From positions 1-8,924 of the forward strand of contig JAUWDI010000028.1 in assembly GCA_030608865.1 (NCBI GenBank): a DNA stretch of 8,924 nucleotides, read 5' to 3'. The stretch is from Anaerolineales bacterium (GTDB lineage: Bacteria; Chloroflexota; Anaerolineae; Anaerolineales; E44-bin32). Below, one piece after another: positions 1-8,828 of this stretch (the stretch's first letter is position 1; each line of letters begins with the position of its first letter). A program made the translations under genes and the position numbers. The notes below the pieces were generated by a model that had not been told where the DNA came from, did not search any database, and saw nothing but the letters and a program-made list of their open reading frames with translations.

Positions 1-136
1 GGGCAGGTGCCATGTATTGCGCTGCGGTTTGAGGATCCTGAGTCAAGTTCGGTCCATACTGCAGAACATACTCAGTACATGAGCGAACCCAGGTCCAGTA
101 ATTCTCACGCGGGAGCAAGATCACTTGGTGTTCCAT
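1..136 (-). CDS. Unrecognised protein downstream of radC, N-terminal part only
   Basis: An open frame starts with ATG at 136-134 on the minus strand and stays open to the window edge, giving 45 complete codons. The N-terminus begins MEHQVILLPRENYWTWVRSC and continues with a Tyr/Gln/Pro-rich stretch (VLQYGPNLTQDPQTAAQYM). I do not recognise the family. There is no signal peptide or membrane segment in the visible part, and the Trp/Arg/Tyr content looks like a soluble globular domain. The ATG lies 2 nt after the radC TGA (TGA-gt-ATG). No Shine-Dalgarno is evident, so translation is probably coupled to radC and the two genes likely share one transcript. The frame is short because it is truncated by the window, not because it is broken. 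I am fairly sure it is coding, because of the tight coupling and the absence of stops, but I cannot assign a function. Confidence 0.65.
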   Translation of the reverse strand, partial: MEHQVILLPRENYWTWVRSCTEYVLQYGPNLTQDPQTAAQYMAPA

Positions 137-138
137 AC

Positions 139-843
139 TCAGTTATTAAACCCCATGCCTTTTGATTTCATCGAAACGAAGCGGTTTTTTCCAATTACGA
201 GATGATCAAGCACCTCAATGTCGAGAAGCTTACCGGCATCCACAATTGCCCGGGTTACAGCGACATCTTCAGGGCTGGGTGTTGGGTCACCACTCGGATG
301 GTTATGGGCAACGATGATTGCAGCAGCATTCCGCCGCACTGCTTCCCGAAAGACCTCACCAACTCTGATGACTGAACTGTTAAGCGACCCTCGATAAACA
401 TCTTCAACCTTAAGGACTTGATTTCGTGTATCTAATAGCAGGACGCGTAAGTGCTCCTGCTCTAATGCTCCCATTTCATAAAGAACGAGATTGGCAGCAT
501 CCTGCGGTGACTGGATACGCGGTTTATCCTCTTGGTTCACAGTCGCAAACCTGCGTCCTAACTCAACCGCTGCTTGTATTTGCGTGGCCTTGGCAAACCC
601 GATTCCCCGCTTATTCTCAAGTTCAGGAAGCGAGATGCGATGTAATCCGGCAAGGCCTCCGACTTCCATCAATAGGGTCTGCGCTAGCTGAACAGCGTTC
701 ATCCCTTTGATACCCGTTCTTAGCATGATGGCCAGTAATTCTGCATTGGATAGCGCTCCCGGGCCTAAAGCAGCGAGCCGTTCACGTGGGCGATCACCAG
801 AGTCAAGATCCATAATCCGGTAACCCAACTGTTTATCCCCCAT
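139..843 (-). CDS. radC: RadC family protein (JAB/MPN+ metallo-domain)
   Basis: This 234-aa protein has the usual RadC layout. The N-terminal [20 protein letters not shown] segment (about residues 17-36) is followed by a helix-hairpin-helix-like region with [13 protein letters not shown] near 80-92. The C-terminal JAB/MPN+ domain (about 110-230) carries the JAMM zinc motif [14 protein letters not shown] at 180-193, and the upstream Glu of GEVF is at 163. The zinc-binding His, His and Asp are all present. RadC was long called a DNA repair protein, but that role is not well supported. A metal-dependent hydrolase or nuclease-like activity is predicted and the substrate is unknown. The frame stays open upstream to 1014, but I choose ATG 843. 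It has a G-rich Shine-Dalgarno-like run (GGGGGTG) about 4 nt upstream, family alignment begins there, and a strong promoter lies inside the longer version. A second gene follows 2 nt after the stop. Confidence 0.93.
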   Translation of the reverse strand: MGDKQLGYRIMDLDSGDRPRERLAALGPGALSNAELLAIMLRTGIKGMNAVQLAQTLLMEVGGLAGLHRISLPELENKRGIGFAKATQIQAAVELGRRFATVNQEDKPRIQSPQDAANLVLYEMGALEQEHLRVLLLDTRNQVLKVEDVYRGSLNSSVIRVGEVFREAVRRNAAAIIVAHNHPSGDPTPSPEDVAVTRAIVDAGKLLDIEVLDHLVIGKNRFVSMKSKGMGFNN

Positions 844-891
844 ATCACACCCCCATTCAGTGCAAATTGCGTGCCGAAGCCGATGACTGCG

Positions 892-920
892 ACTATACTT
901 CAGTGGAATCTCGCTGTCAA
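892..920 (-). promoter_or_regulatory. Sigma-70 type promoter of radC
   Basis: On the minus strand there is a perfect -35 TTGACA at 920-915, a 17-nt spacer, and a -10 TATAGT at 897-892 (5 of 6 consensus). Predicted transcription starts near 885, giving a leader of about 42 nt before ATG 843. This site supports the shorter RadC start over the frame that extends to 1014. No operator or inverted repeat is obvious around it. Confidence 0.8.
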
Positions 921-957
921 AGTGGCCCAGAATTTGCATCGCCACGTGTAAACTGCA

Positions 958-966
958 TGCTATAAT
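958..966 (+). promoter_or_regulatory. Extended -10 promoter of the zinc-ribbon gene
   Basis: TGCTATAAT is a perfect extended -10 (TGn plus TATAAT at 961-966). No good -35 lies at 16-18 nt spacing; the nearest is a weak TTGCAT at 934-939, 21 nt away. Predicted transcription starts near 973, leaving a leader of about 14 nt that contains the AGGAG ribosome site at 977-981. It is divergent from the radC promoter. Confidence 0.7.
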
Positions 967-986
967 GCCGCTCGTCAGGAGTGCCC

Positions 987-1478
987 ATGCTGGACATTTT
1001 CGGAATCGCCTCATTAGGAATATTCTTTACATATCTCACGGCCTTTTTCGGCGCCTTCTTGGCTGCTTTGTGGCTGAGCCTGATTTTTTGGACGCTCAGG
1101 GATATCCGTTCCAGGTCCAACGACAAACTTGTACACATTCTCACGGTGATCTTGGTAGCCCTCTTGAATCTACCTGGACTTATCATCTACCTCATCATCC
1201 GCCCATCCCTAACGCTCACTGAGGAGTACCAGCTTACGCTCGAAGAAGAAGCGCTCCTTTCGCAAGTTGAGGAGCGTTTGTTGTGCCCAGGATGTGGAAG
1301 TCATACGGAAAATAATTGGCAGGTCTGCGCTCATTGCCACACTCGACTCCGAAAAGTATGCCGTCAGTGTGGCCAGCTTCTGCAGCTGCCCTGGCAGATT
1401 TGTCCTCACTGTGCAACACCTGTGCCGGGGTCTTCTTCTGAAGCTCAATCAGCAGATATCCCAACCAGAACAGACTAG
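987..1478 (+). CDS. Membrane protein with C-terminal double zinc ribbon
   Basis: A 163-aa protein of unknown function. The N-terminal half has two hydrophobic helices (about residues 8-36 and 48-72) separated by a short basic loop ([10 protein letters not shown]). A charged linker of about 25 residues ([16 protein letters not shown]) leads to two tandem zinc ribbons. The cysteine pairs are C100/C103 with C114/C117, and C125/C128 with C139/C142, all in CxxC form. The tail is Ser/Thr-rich and disordered. The topology suggests a membrane anchor with a cytosolic zinc-binding module, which could serve in protein or nucleic-acid contact, but nothing in the sequence shows a partner. I choose ATG 987 over the in-frame GTG at 981. 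AGGAG at 977-981 sits 5 nt before the ATG, whereas the GTG would overlap it. The gene is transcribed alone and ends at a strong hairpin. It is divergent from radC. Confidence 0.85.
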   Translation: MLDIFGIASLGIFFTYLTAFFGAFLAALWLSLIFWTLRDIRSRSNDKLVHILTVILVALLNLPGLIIYLIIRPSLTLTEEYQLTLEEEALLSQVEERLLCPGCGSHTENNWQVCAHCHTRLRKVCRQCGQLLQLPWQICPHCATPVPGSSSEAQSADIPTRTD

Positions 1479-1508
1479 CATCGAACCTGTACCTCTCGGA
1501 AATAAATA

Positions 1509-1535
1509 AAACTGGCGAATAAAAATCGCCAGTTT
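1509..1535. terminator. Bidirectional intrinsic terminator between zinc-ribbon gene and eno
   Basis: A perfect 10-bp stem (AAACTGGCGA at 1509-1518 with TCGCCAGTTT at 1526-1535) has a 7-nt A-rich loop. On the plus strand it is followed by a T-rich run (CTTCTTTATT). On the minus strand it is followed by TATTTATT. It therefore fits as a terminator for both convergent genes. Confidence 0.88.
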
Positions 1536-1572
1536 CTTCTTTATTGACTGTCCGCTATCATATACGCTACTT

Positions 1573-4040
<2,468 letters not shown>

Positions 4041-4044
<4 letters not shown>

Positions 4045-4331
4045 CTCTTCATGGTTTTATCCTCGGTTTGACCATCGCCTCGGCTTGTGCCTTCCTTTTC
4101 CACATCCTTCGCGGCGGCAGTCTCAAACGTCTCGCAATCTATACATTATCTGCATGGATCGGATTCTTTTCAGGTCACTTGCTTGGCGAAATTATCAATT
4201 GGCAATTGCTAAGACTAGGCTCTATCAACCTGTTCCCGGCGCTTCTGGGAACGATACTGAGCCTTGTTCTAACTGCGGTCCTGATCAAACCAAATTCGCG
4301 CTCAAAAAATAAGTCCCGCCGCCGTCGCTAG
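4041..4331 (+). CDS. Small membrane protein coupled to mnmA
   Basis: A 96-aa hydrophobic protein of unknown function. Three membrane helices are likely, at about residues 4-22, 31-50 and 62-84. The last 13 residues are strongly basic (NSRSKNKSRRRR), which places that end in the cytosol by the positive-inside rule. I choose GTG 4041 because it forms a GTGA overlap with the mnmA stop and is served by GGAGGAGGG at 4021-4029. An ATG at 4014 would add nine charged residues and overlap mnmA by 31 nt. The gene depends on the mnmA transcript and is likely translated by coupling. Gly residues inside the helices (GFFSGHLLGE) suggest tight helix packing. No family is recognised, and a role in tRNA thiolation should not be assumed from position alone. 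Confidence 0.8.
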
Positions 4332-4355
4332 ACACAAATCCAGCGATTATGTGTA

Positions 4356-4364
4356 TGTTATAAT
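4356..4364 (+). promoter_or_regulatory. Extended -10 promoter of the YtxG-like gene, predicted leaderless start
   Basis: TGTTATAAT is a perfect extended -10 with TATAAT at 4359-4364. Counting 7 nt from the hexamer, transcription starts at 4371, the A of the ATG. The 6 bases between (TTGCCG) hold no Shine-Dalgarno. There is no -35 at normal spacing. The site lies only 25 nt after the upstream gene and separates the two plus-strand units. Confidence 0.65.
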
Positions 4365-4370
4365 TTGCCG

Positions 4371-4826
4371 ATGACCGAAATAGAGACTATCACGCCGTCA
4401 AATGACACACCTCCGCCCGGCGATACCGTCCCTTCGGGCGATAAGATTCCCACGTTATGGATCGTACTGGGAGTGGTGATTGTTCTTTTGCTTATCGCAG
4501 GAATAATCTTCGCTGTCAACGTAATGATCAATAACCCCGCACAGACTGAAACTTTTCGCGACATTATGATAATTTTTATGGCCTTCGTATTTCTATTCAT
4601 CGGCCTGGCTCTTATCATCCTGCTTGTTCAGCTAGCCCGCCTGACGAACCTTCTTCAATACGAGATCAGACCGATACTCGAGGCCACAAACGAGACAGTT
4701 GGTTCATTGCGCGGAACTACTCAATTTCTCAGCGATAACCTTGTAGCACCTGTTGTCAAAGCGAACAGCTCGTTCGCGGCGCTAAGACGCGCAATCGAGT
4801 TGTTTGGCTTTAGCCGCCCTAAGTAA
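4371..4826 (+). CDS. Two-helix membrane protein, YtxG/DUF948-like
   Basis: A 151-aa protein. Residues 1-28 are Pro/Thr/Asp-rich and probably disordered. Two membrane helices follow at about 29-52 and 65-88, then an amphipathic helical segment, LTNLLQYEIRPILEATNE, and its continuation to about 128. This last part resembles the DUF948 (YtxG) pattern of a helix after a membrane anchor, with repeated polar and hydrophobic positions. The next gene encodes a YtxH protein. YtxG and YtxH are adjacent in Bacillus, where they belong to the general stress regulon, so the pair supports the assignment. No catalytic residues are visible, and a structural or envelope-stress role is inference. ATG 4371 is preferred to the in-frame TTG at 4365 because the TATAAT ends at 4364, so the TTG lies upstream of the predicted transcript start. 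Confidence 0.8.
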   Translation: MTEIETITPSNDTPPPGDTVPSGDKIPTLWIVLGVVIVLLLIAGIIFAVNVMINNPAQTETFRDIMIIFMAFVFLFIGLALIILLVQLARLTNLLQYEIRPILEATNETVGSLRGTTQFLSDNLVAPVVKANSSFAALRRAIELFGFSRPK

Positions 4827-4862
4827 ATTTGAATAAAGACATTAGCAAAAGGAGAACAGATT

Positions 4863-5225
4863 ATGTCAGATAACAACAGTGATTTCGGTGCCTTCGTCTC
4901 AGGCTTTTTAATTGGTGGTCTGGTTGGCGCGGCAGTCTCTCTGCTTTTCGCCCCGCAGTCTGGAGAGGAAACCCGAACCTTAATCTATGACAAGGGCATT
5001 GAGTTAAAGGATCAAGCCGGAGGGGTCATGGATGATACGCGTGTTCGTGCGGAAGAACTCGCCAAGGAAGCAAAATATTTAGCAGAGGATCTTCAGAAAC
5101 GAGGCAAGAGTGTCGCCGAAGGCCAGAAGAAGGTATCCACGAAAGATGTTAAACCTGAGAAGAAAGAAGACACTGCGAAGAAAGCTGCTGCACCCAAGAA
5201 GAAAGACGACACTGCGAAAAAATAA
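4863..5225 (+). CDS. YtxH domain protein with lysine-rich tail
   Basis: A 120-aa protein. The N-terminal Gly/Ala-rich helix (FVSGFLIGGLVGAAVSLLFA, residues 11-30) and the following APQSGEETR (30-38) are the hallmark of the YtxH (gas-vesicle-like) family, anchored in or on the membrane. Residues 45-90 are charged and helical, possibly coiled-coil. The tail (about 91-120) is Lys-rich with a repeated DTAKK and an Ala-Pro spacer, reminiscent of histone-H1-like tails. ATG 4863 has AAGGAG at 4849-4854, 8 nt upstream. It lies 36 nt after the YtxG-like gene with no terminator between, so the two are one transcript. YtxH proteins are stress-associated in Bacillus but their biochemical role is unknown. 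Confidence 0.9.
   Translation: MSDNNSDFGAFVSGFLIGGLVGAAVSLLFAPQSGEETRTLIYDKGIELKDQAGGVMDDTRVRAEELAKEAKYLAEDLQKRGKSVAEGQKKVSTKDVKPEKKEDTAKKAAAPKKKDDTAKK
5159..5222 (+). repeat. Imperfect 39-bp tandem repeat in the YtxH tail
   Basis: Two copies of an AAG-rich unit containing GACACTGCGAA lie 39 nt (13 codons) apart and encode KKEDTAKK and KKDDTAKK. The period keeps the frame, so copy number could change without breaking the gene. The second copy runs into the stop codon. Confidence 0.6.
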
Positions 5226-5248
5226 CTTCATCAGGTACTCTGTAAATT

Positions 5249-5277
5249 AATAGGACGCCTGAATGAGGCGTCCTATT
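5249..5277. terminator. Bidirectional intrinsic terminator between ytxH-like gene and nnr
   Basis: An 11-bp perfect stem (5249-5259 with 5267-5277, core TAGGACGCC/GGCGTCCTA) carries a 7-nt loop TGAATGA. T-rich bases follow on the plus strand (TTTAATATTCT). On the minus strand the hairpin is followed by TTAATTTAC. It sits between convergent genes and can end both transcripts. Confidence 0.85.
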
Positions 5278-5316
5278 TAATATTCTACTTTCCTCGAAAT
5301 CATCGTTTGCGATTAA

Positions 5317-6936
5317 TTATCCGCGCTCTAATTCACTTATTGCAGCAGGAATTAGCTCTGCCACATCGCCTGCTATCACCCCCGCTGTCGAACCAACCAT
5401 TCCTGCCGCTATCTCACCTGACCATCCGTGAAGAAAGCTGCCCAATATCGCCGCCTGATAAGGGTTTAAGCCTTGAGCAAGCAGAGATGCGATCACCCCC
5501 GACAATACATCTCCAGTTCCCGCACACGCTAACGCAGGTGTTGCGAAGGGCAGAATCGTTGCCTTCCCGGTTGGAGAAGCGACGACGGTAAATGCCCCCT
5601 TCAACACAACCACATGCCCCCATTGAGCAGCCCACTCTAAGGCAGTTTGCTCTCGTTCCGTTTGGATCTCCGTTATCGGGAGGCCTGTCAACACTGACAT
5701 CTCGCCCGGGTGAGGTGTAAGGATCGTTTCCCCTGGCAAATGGACATGCCAATCAGGTATTCCAGCGAGCAGCTTCAAACCATCAGCGTCGATAACGATA
5801 GGGGGCAGCTTCATCATCTCATTGTTATCTTCGTTACGAATGAACCCTATTCCTTGTTTTGCCGCCTCTGAAGGATTTATCAGCCGTTTCATGAAAGTTA
5901 GAGTCGGCCGTTCTTGTCCGAAGCCGGGGCCCAGCAAAAGTGCCTGGCAATTGGAAATCTCCTCAAGGATGACATCCGCAGCAGGGCCAGCAATGACCCC
6001 AAGCTCATGCGGCAGGACGAGCCACGTAGCTTCTGGGATCATTGGAACTAAAAACCCCTGGATGGGTTCTGGAACTGCCAGTGTGACCAGGCCTGCGCCA
6101 GAACGATACGCCCCTAAAGCGGATAACGATGCGGCGCCCGGGAAATTAACTGACCCAGCGACAATCATTACGCGTCCAAAGGTGCCTTTGTGTGCGTCCC
6201 GCGGCCTTTCCGGCAACCACGCTTGAACGCCCTCACGCGTGGCGAAATCAAGGTTTATCCCTGCAATTTCATTTTGTGAGGGGGGTATCCCAATATCCCC
6301 CACCACGATTTCGCCAACATTTCCTGCTCCCGGGAAACGCAGAAGCCCCGGCTTTACAGCAGCGAGCGTGACAGTCAAATCGGCGGCGAGACTCTCGTCT
6401 GCAATTTCACCCGTATCACAATCTATGCCCGACGGGCAATCTACTGCGACGATATAGGGGTTTGAAACGCCCTCATCTAGCACTTTATTGACGAATGCCA
6501 GTATGTTCTTTGAATCACCTTCAATAGGAGGTTTGAAGCCAGTCCCAAAAACAGAGTCGACGAGTAAATCGGTGGAACTTATCAAATCTCTAAGCACTTT
6601 ATGCCGCTTGTCTTTTTCAGCGGCTGTAACCGGACATCCATCCCGGATAATGCGCTGAAGATTTTCATCCTGTTCTTTCCGCTCTTTCGTGAGATAGACC
6701 GACACCTTCGCTCCCGCCTCTAGTAGATAATGTCCAACGACGAGCCCATCCCCTCCGTTGTTACCCGGACCAACAAGGATCGTCACACTCCAACTTTCTG
6801 CATCAGGCCAATATTCAAGAATCGCAGCGGCGATGGATTTACCTGCATTTTCCATCATCTTGTCATACGTTAGCCCAGACGCATCAGCCGCCTGCTCAAT
6901 CGCCCGCATTTGCTCGACCGTTACAATTTTCTTCAA
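5317..6936 (-). CDS. nnrED: Bifunctional NAD(P)HX epimerase/ADP-dependent dehydratase
   Basis: A 539-aa cytosolic repair enzyme. It restores hydrated NADH and NADPH (NAD(P)HX), converting the R epimer to S and dehydrating the S form with ADP. The N-terminal YjeF_N epimerase domain (about 1-225) has MMENAGKS (27-34), PGNNGGDG (57-64), FGTGF (130-134) and VDCPSGID (165-172). The C-terminal ribokinase-like dehydratase domain (about 240-535) has AHKGTFGR (248-255), GPGFG (336-340), HPGEM (409-413) and GTGDVLSG (473-480) with the likely catalytic D476. Both domains look complete. The start is TTG 6936, not an ATG: AAGGAG at 6950-6945 lies 8 nt upstream, and the next in-frame ATG (6909) would cut into the family N-terminus. 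It lies 17 nt after the oxidoreductase gene stop, so the two form an operon. Confidence 0.95.
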   Translation of the reverse strand: MKKIVTVEQMRAIEQAADASGLTYDKMMENAGKSIAAAILEYWPDAESWSVTILVGPGNNGGDGLVVGHYLLEAGAKVSVYLTKERKEQDENLQRIIRDGCPVTAAEKDKRHKVLRDLISSTDLLVDSVFGTGFKPPIEGDSKNILAFVNKVLDEGVSNPYIVAVDCPSGIDCDTGEIADESLAADLTVTLAAVKPGLLRFPGAGNVGEIVVGDIGIPPSQNEIAGINLDFATREGVQAWLPERPRDAHKGTFGRVMIVAGSVNFPGAASLSALGAYRSGAGLVTLAVPEPIQGFLVPMIPEATWLVLPHELGVIAGPAADVILEEISNCQALLLGPGFGQERPTLTFMKRLINPSEAAKQGIGFIRNEDNNEMMKLPPIVIDADGLKLLAGIPDWHVHLPGETILTPHPGEMSVLTGLPITEIQTEREQTALEWAAQWGHVVVLKGAFTVVASPTGKATILPFATPALACAGTGDVLSGVIASLLAQGLNPYQAAILGSFLHGWSGEIAAGMVGSTAGVIAGDVAELIPAAISELERG

Positions 6937-6953
6937 TGGACTATCTCCTTCCT

Positions 6954-8789
6954 TTACTGCAAGGAAAGCTCTTCGGATAGACTGTCCAATCCTAACTCCC
7001 GCATCTTCTTCGTTGTTGGTAATCCTGTGTCTGAATCCCATCCACGTTCATTGTAGTAGGCGTGTAACATCTCTTCCAAAGGAGGGACATAGCCAGCAGC
7101 GCCACCCTCTGTAAGCGGATTCTTAAAGCTTTCAGGTAGCGAGTCATCTACTCCAGTGGGGCTTAGGCGGTTGTTGATCATCCGCTTGAGATTCCAGGAT
7201 CGTTCGCCGAGAAGAAGCAAATCGTTTAAGGTGTATTCATATCCGGTCGCGAACTGGATCAACTTACGGGTGTCGCTTGGAGGCACGTTTGCGAAGATGC
7301 ACATCCCGATAGCGTTGATGACGGATGTCCAATTCTGATGACGGATGATGTTCTTGACCTTTTCCGCTCCCGCCTGGCGATTGAAGAAGTCTATGCCGAT
7401 CGCCTCAATCGTCTGCCCGAGCTCGACCAAGTAGTACGGCCCTTGATTATGGCAGGCCCCTCGAGGAGAGGTGGCATAAACAAGGCCCACCCCTGAAGCA
7501 CCTCGCGGTTCATGATAAGGCGCTTCCAATCCCTTCACTACTACCGCAGAATTCGGTGAGTCAAAATACTCCCCCAGAGCTTTCGCCCCTTTTGCTATGA
7601 TCGCCCCCAAACCTTCCCGTTGCACTGTTTGATGAACGAGTTTCTCGACAACATCGTGATCACCCCACCGGATTTCATCGCCTCCGGTGTCCTTTGAAGT
7701 TATTGAACCATCCTCAAATAATGTAAAAACTAAGCCAATTGTATTTGAGAGCGAGATCGTATCCATTCCATAGCGATCACAGATCTCCCCAATTCTCGTA
7801 ATGAACGATAGATCTGTAATCCCGAGATTCGGTCCGAAACCGATTGTCGTCTCATATTCAGGACCCTTGCGTTCAATACCGTCCGTCAATTGAACTTTTC
7901 TACCGCACGCGATCACACAACCATGACAAGCGCTGATCCCGCGTAATATCGTCTCCGTCACCTCTGACCCGGATACATTTTCACTACCGTCCAATACACC
8001 TGACGAAAAGTATTTCTTCGGCATTAAACCAAAATAATCTAATAAATCGCTTGAGCTGGATGTGCCAAAGTCTCGCATACTCACACTTACGAGATCATCC
8101 TTGAGCTCTCCATTGACTCGAGCCCGGATGGCTGCATATTCACTCGAGTTATTAAGTTGGATCGAACCCCGCCCACGCACAGCGATCGCCTTTAAGTTCT
8201 TCGAACCCATAACGGCGCCCAATCCTGTTCTGCCCGCCACCCTTCCATGATCGCAGAGTATCAGGGCAAAGGGGATTTGTTGTTCCCCAGCGAGACCAAT
8301 ACACGCCACTCGGGTTCCCGGCTGACCTAGCTCTTCCTTGATAATTTCCTGCGTTTGGTACGTATCTGCCACTCCCCACAGATGGCCAGCAGAACGAAGC
8401 TCTACCTGGTTGCCCTGGATACTTAAGTAAACTGGGCTTGCGGATCGACCGCGAACGATCAAAACATCAACTCCTGATTTACGCAGCTCTGTTCCGATGA
8501 AACCGCCAATATTGGATTCAGCCCAGATCCCCGTCGAGGGTGACTTACCGCAAATTACAGAGCGTGCCACAGCGGGTCCGCTCGTGCCCGTCAGTGGACC
8601 GGTTATGAAAGCAAGAGGCGCTTCAGGGCTCAGAGGATCAAGGTCTGAGGATAATTCAGGATAGAGCAAATACGCGCCTAGACCGCTCCCTCCTAGATAT
8701 TGTTGCATAACATCAGTAGTTATAATCCCAACAGCATTTGAGCCAGTTGAAAGATCAATCGTCAAGGTATGGAATTGGTATTTGCTCAT
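6954..8789 (-). CDS. Tungsten-type aldehyde:ferredoxin oxidoreductase family protein
   Basis: A 611-aa protein of normal AOR length. Enzymes of this family oxidise aldehydes to acids with a tungstopterin cofactor and pass electrons to ferredoxin; the substrate here cannot be read from sequence. The [4Fe-4S] ligands C288, C291 and C295 (CHGCVIAC) are present, with the fourth at C497 (IGMC). Other hallmarks are GGSGLGAYLL (33-42), RVAGRTGLGAVMGSKNLKAI (183-202), GPEYET with E313, the first pterin motif DRYGMD (338-343), and YATSPRGACH with H447. The second pterin motif reads NAIGMC (492-497), with Asn where Asp is usual. There is no signal peptide, so it is cytosolic. It is first in an operon with the NAD(P)HX repair gene. 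No ferredoxin, MoaD-like or FAD/NADH subunit gene is visible in the window. Start ATG 8789 fits the family N-terminus (TLTIDLSTG). Confidence 0.95.
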   Translation of the reverse strand: MSKYQFHTLTIDLSTGSNAVGIITTDVMQQYLGGSGLGAYLLYPELSSDLDPLSPEAPLAFITGPLTGTSGPAVARSVICGKSPSTGIWAESNIGGFIGTELRKSGVDVLIVRGRSASPVYLSIQGNQVELRSAGHLWGVADTYQTQEIIKEELGQPGTRVACIGLAGEQQIPFALILCDHGRVAGRTGLGAVMGSKNLKAIAVRGRGSIQLNNSSEYAAIRARVNGELKDDLVSVSMRDFGTSSSSDLLDYFGLMPKKYFSSGVLDGSENVSGSEVTETILRGISACHGCVIACGRKVQLTDGIERKGPEYETTIGFGPNLGITDLSFITRIGEICDRYGMDTISLSNTIGLVFTLFEDGSITSKDTGGDEIRWGDHDVVEKLVHQTVQREGLGAIIAKGAKALGEYFDSPNSAVVVKGLEAPYHEPRGASGVGLVYATSPRGACHNQGPYYLVELGQTIEAIGIDFFNRQAGAEKVKNIIRHQNWTSVINAIGMCIFANVPPSDTRKLIQFATGYEYTLNDLLLLGERSWNLKRMINNRLSPTGVDDSLPESFKNPLTEGGAAGYVPPLEEMLHAYYNERGWDSDTGLPTTKKMRELGLDSLSEELSLQ

Positions 8790-8798
8790 TGCCTGGGT

Positions 8799-8806
8799 AT
8801 TTTATA
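8799..8806 (-). promoter_or_regulatory. Possible -10 region of the AOR-nnr operon
   Basis: TATAAAAT reads on the minus strand at 8806-8799. Depending on register, transcription would start at about 8794-8792, leaving only 3-5 nt before ATG 8789. No -35, TG extension or strong Shine-Dalgarno is visible, and there is no room for a long leader or riboswitch. The call rests on position and AT content. Confidence 0.4.
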
Positions 8807-8828
8807 GATCTGTCGTTGATAAAACCGC

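Noticed and set aside
934..966. -35 TTGCAT paired with the TATAAT of the zinc-ribbon gene
   Set aside because: The 21-nt spacer is outside the workable range. The TG extension is a better explanation.
844..1014. N-terminal extension of RadC to 1014
   Set aside because: It contains the radC promoter and overlaps the divergent gene's promoter and start, and it does not match the family N-terminus.
5822..6226. Plus-strand open frame of 134 codons
   Set aside because: It is antisense to the NnrED dehydratase domain, with no start signal or recognisable domain.
6937..7041. N-terminal extension of NnrED to an ATG at 7041
   Set aside because: It overlaps the end of the AOR gene in another frame. 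The TTG at 6936 has an ideal ribosome site and matches the family N-terminus.
8790..8828. Molybdenum/tungsten cofactor riboswitch before AOR
   Set aside because: The gap to the nearest upstream frame is too short and the likely leader is only a few bases, so no structured RNA fits.
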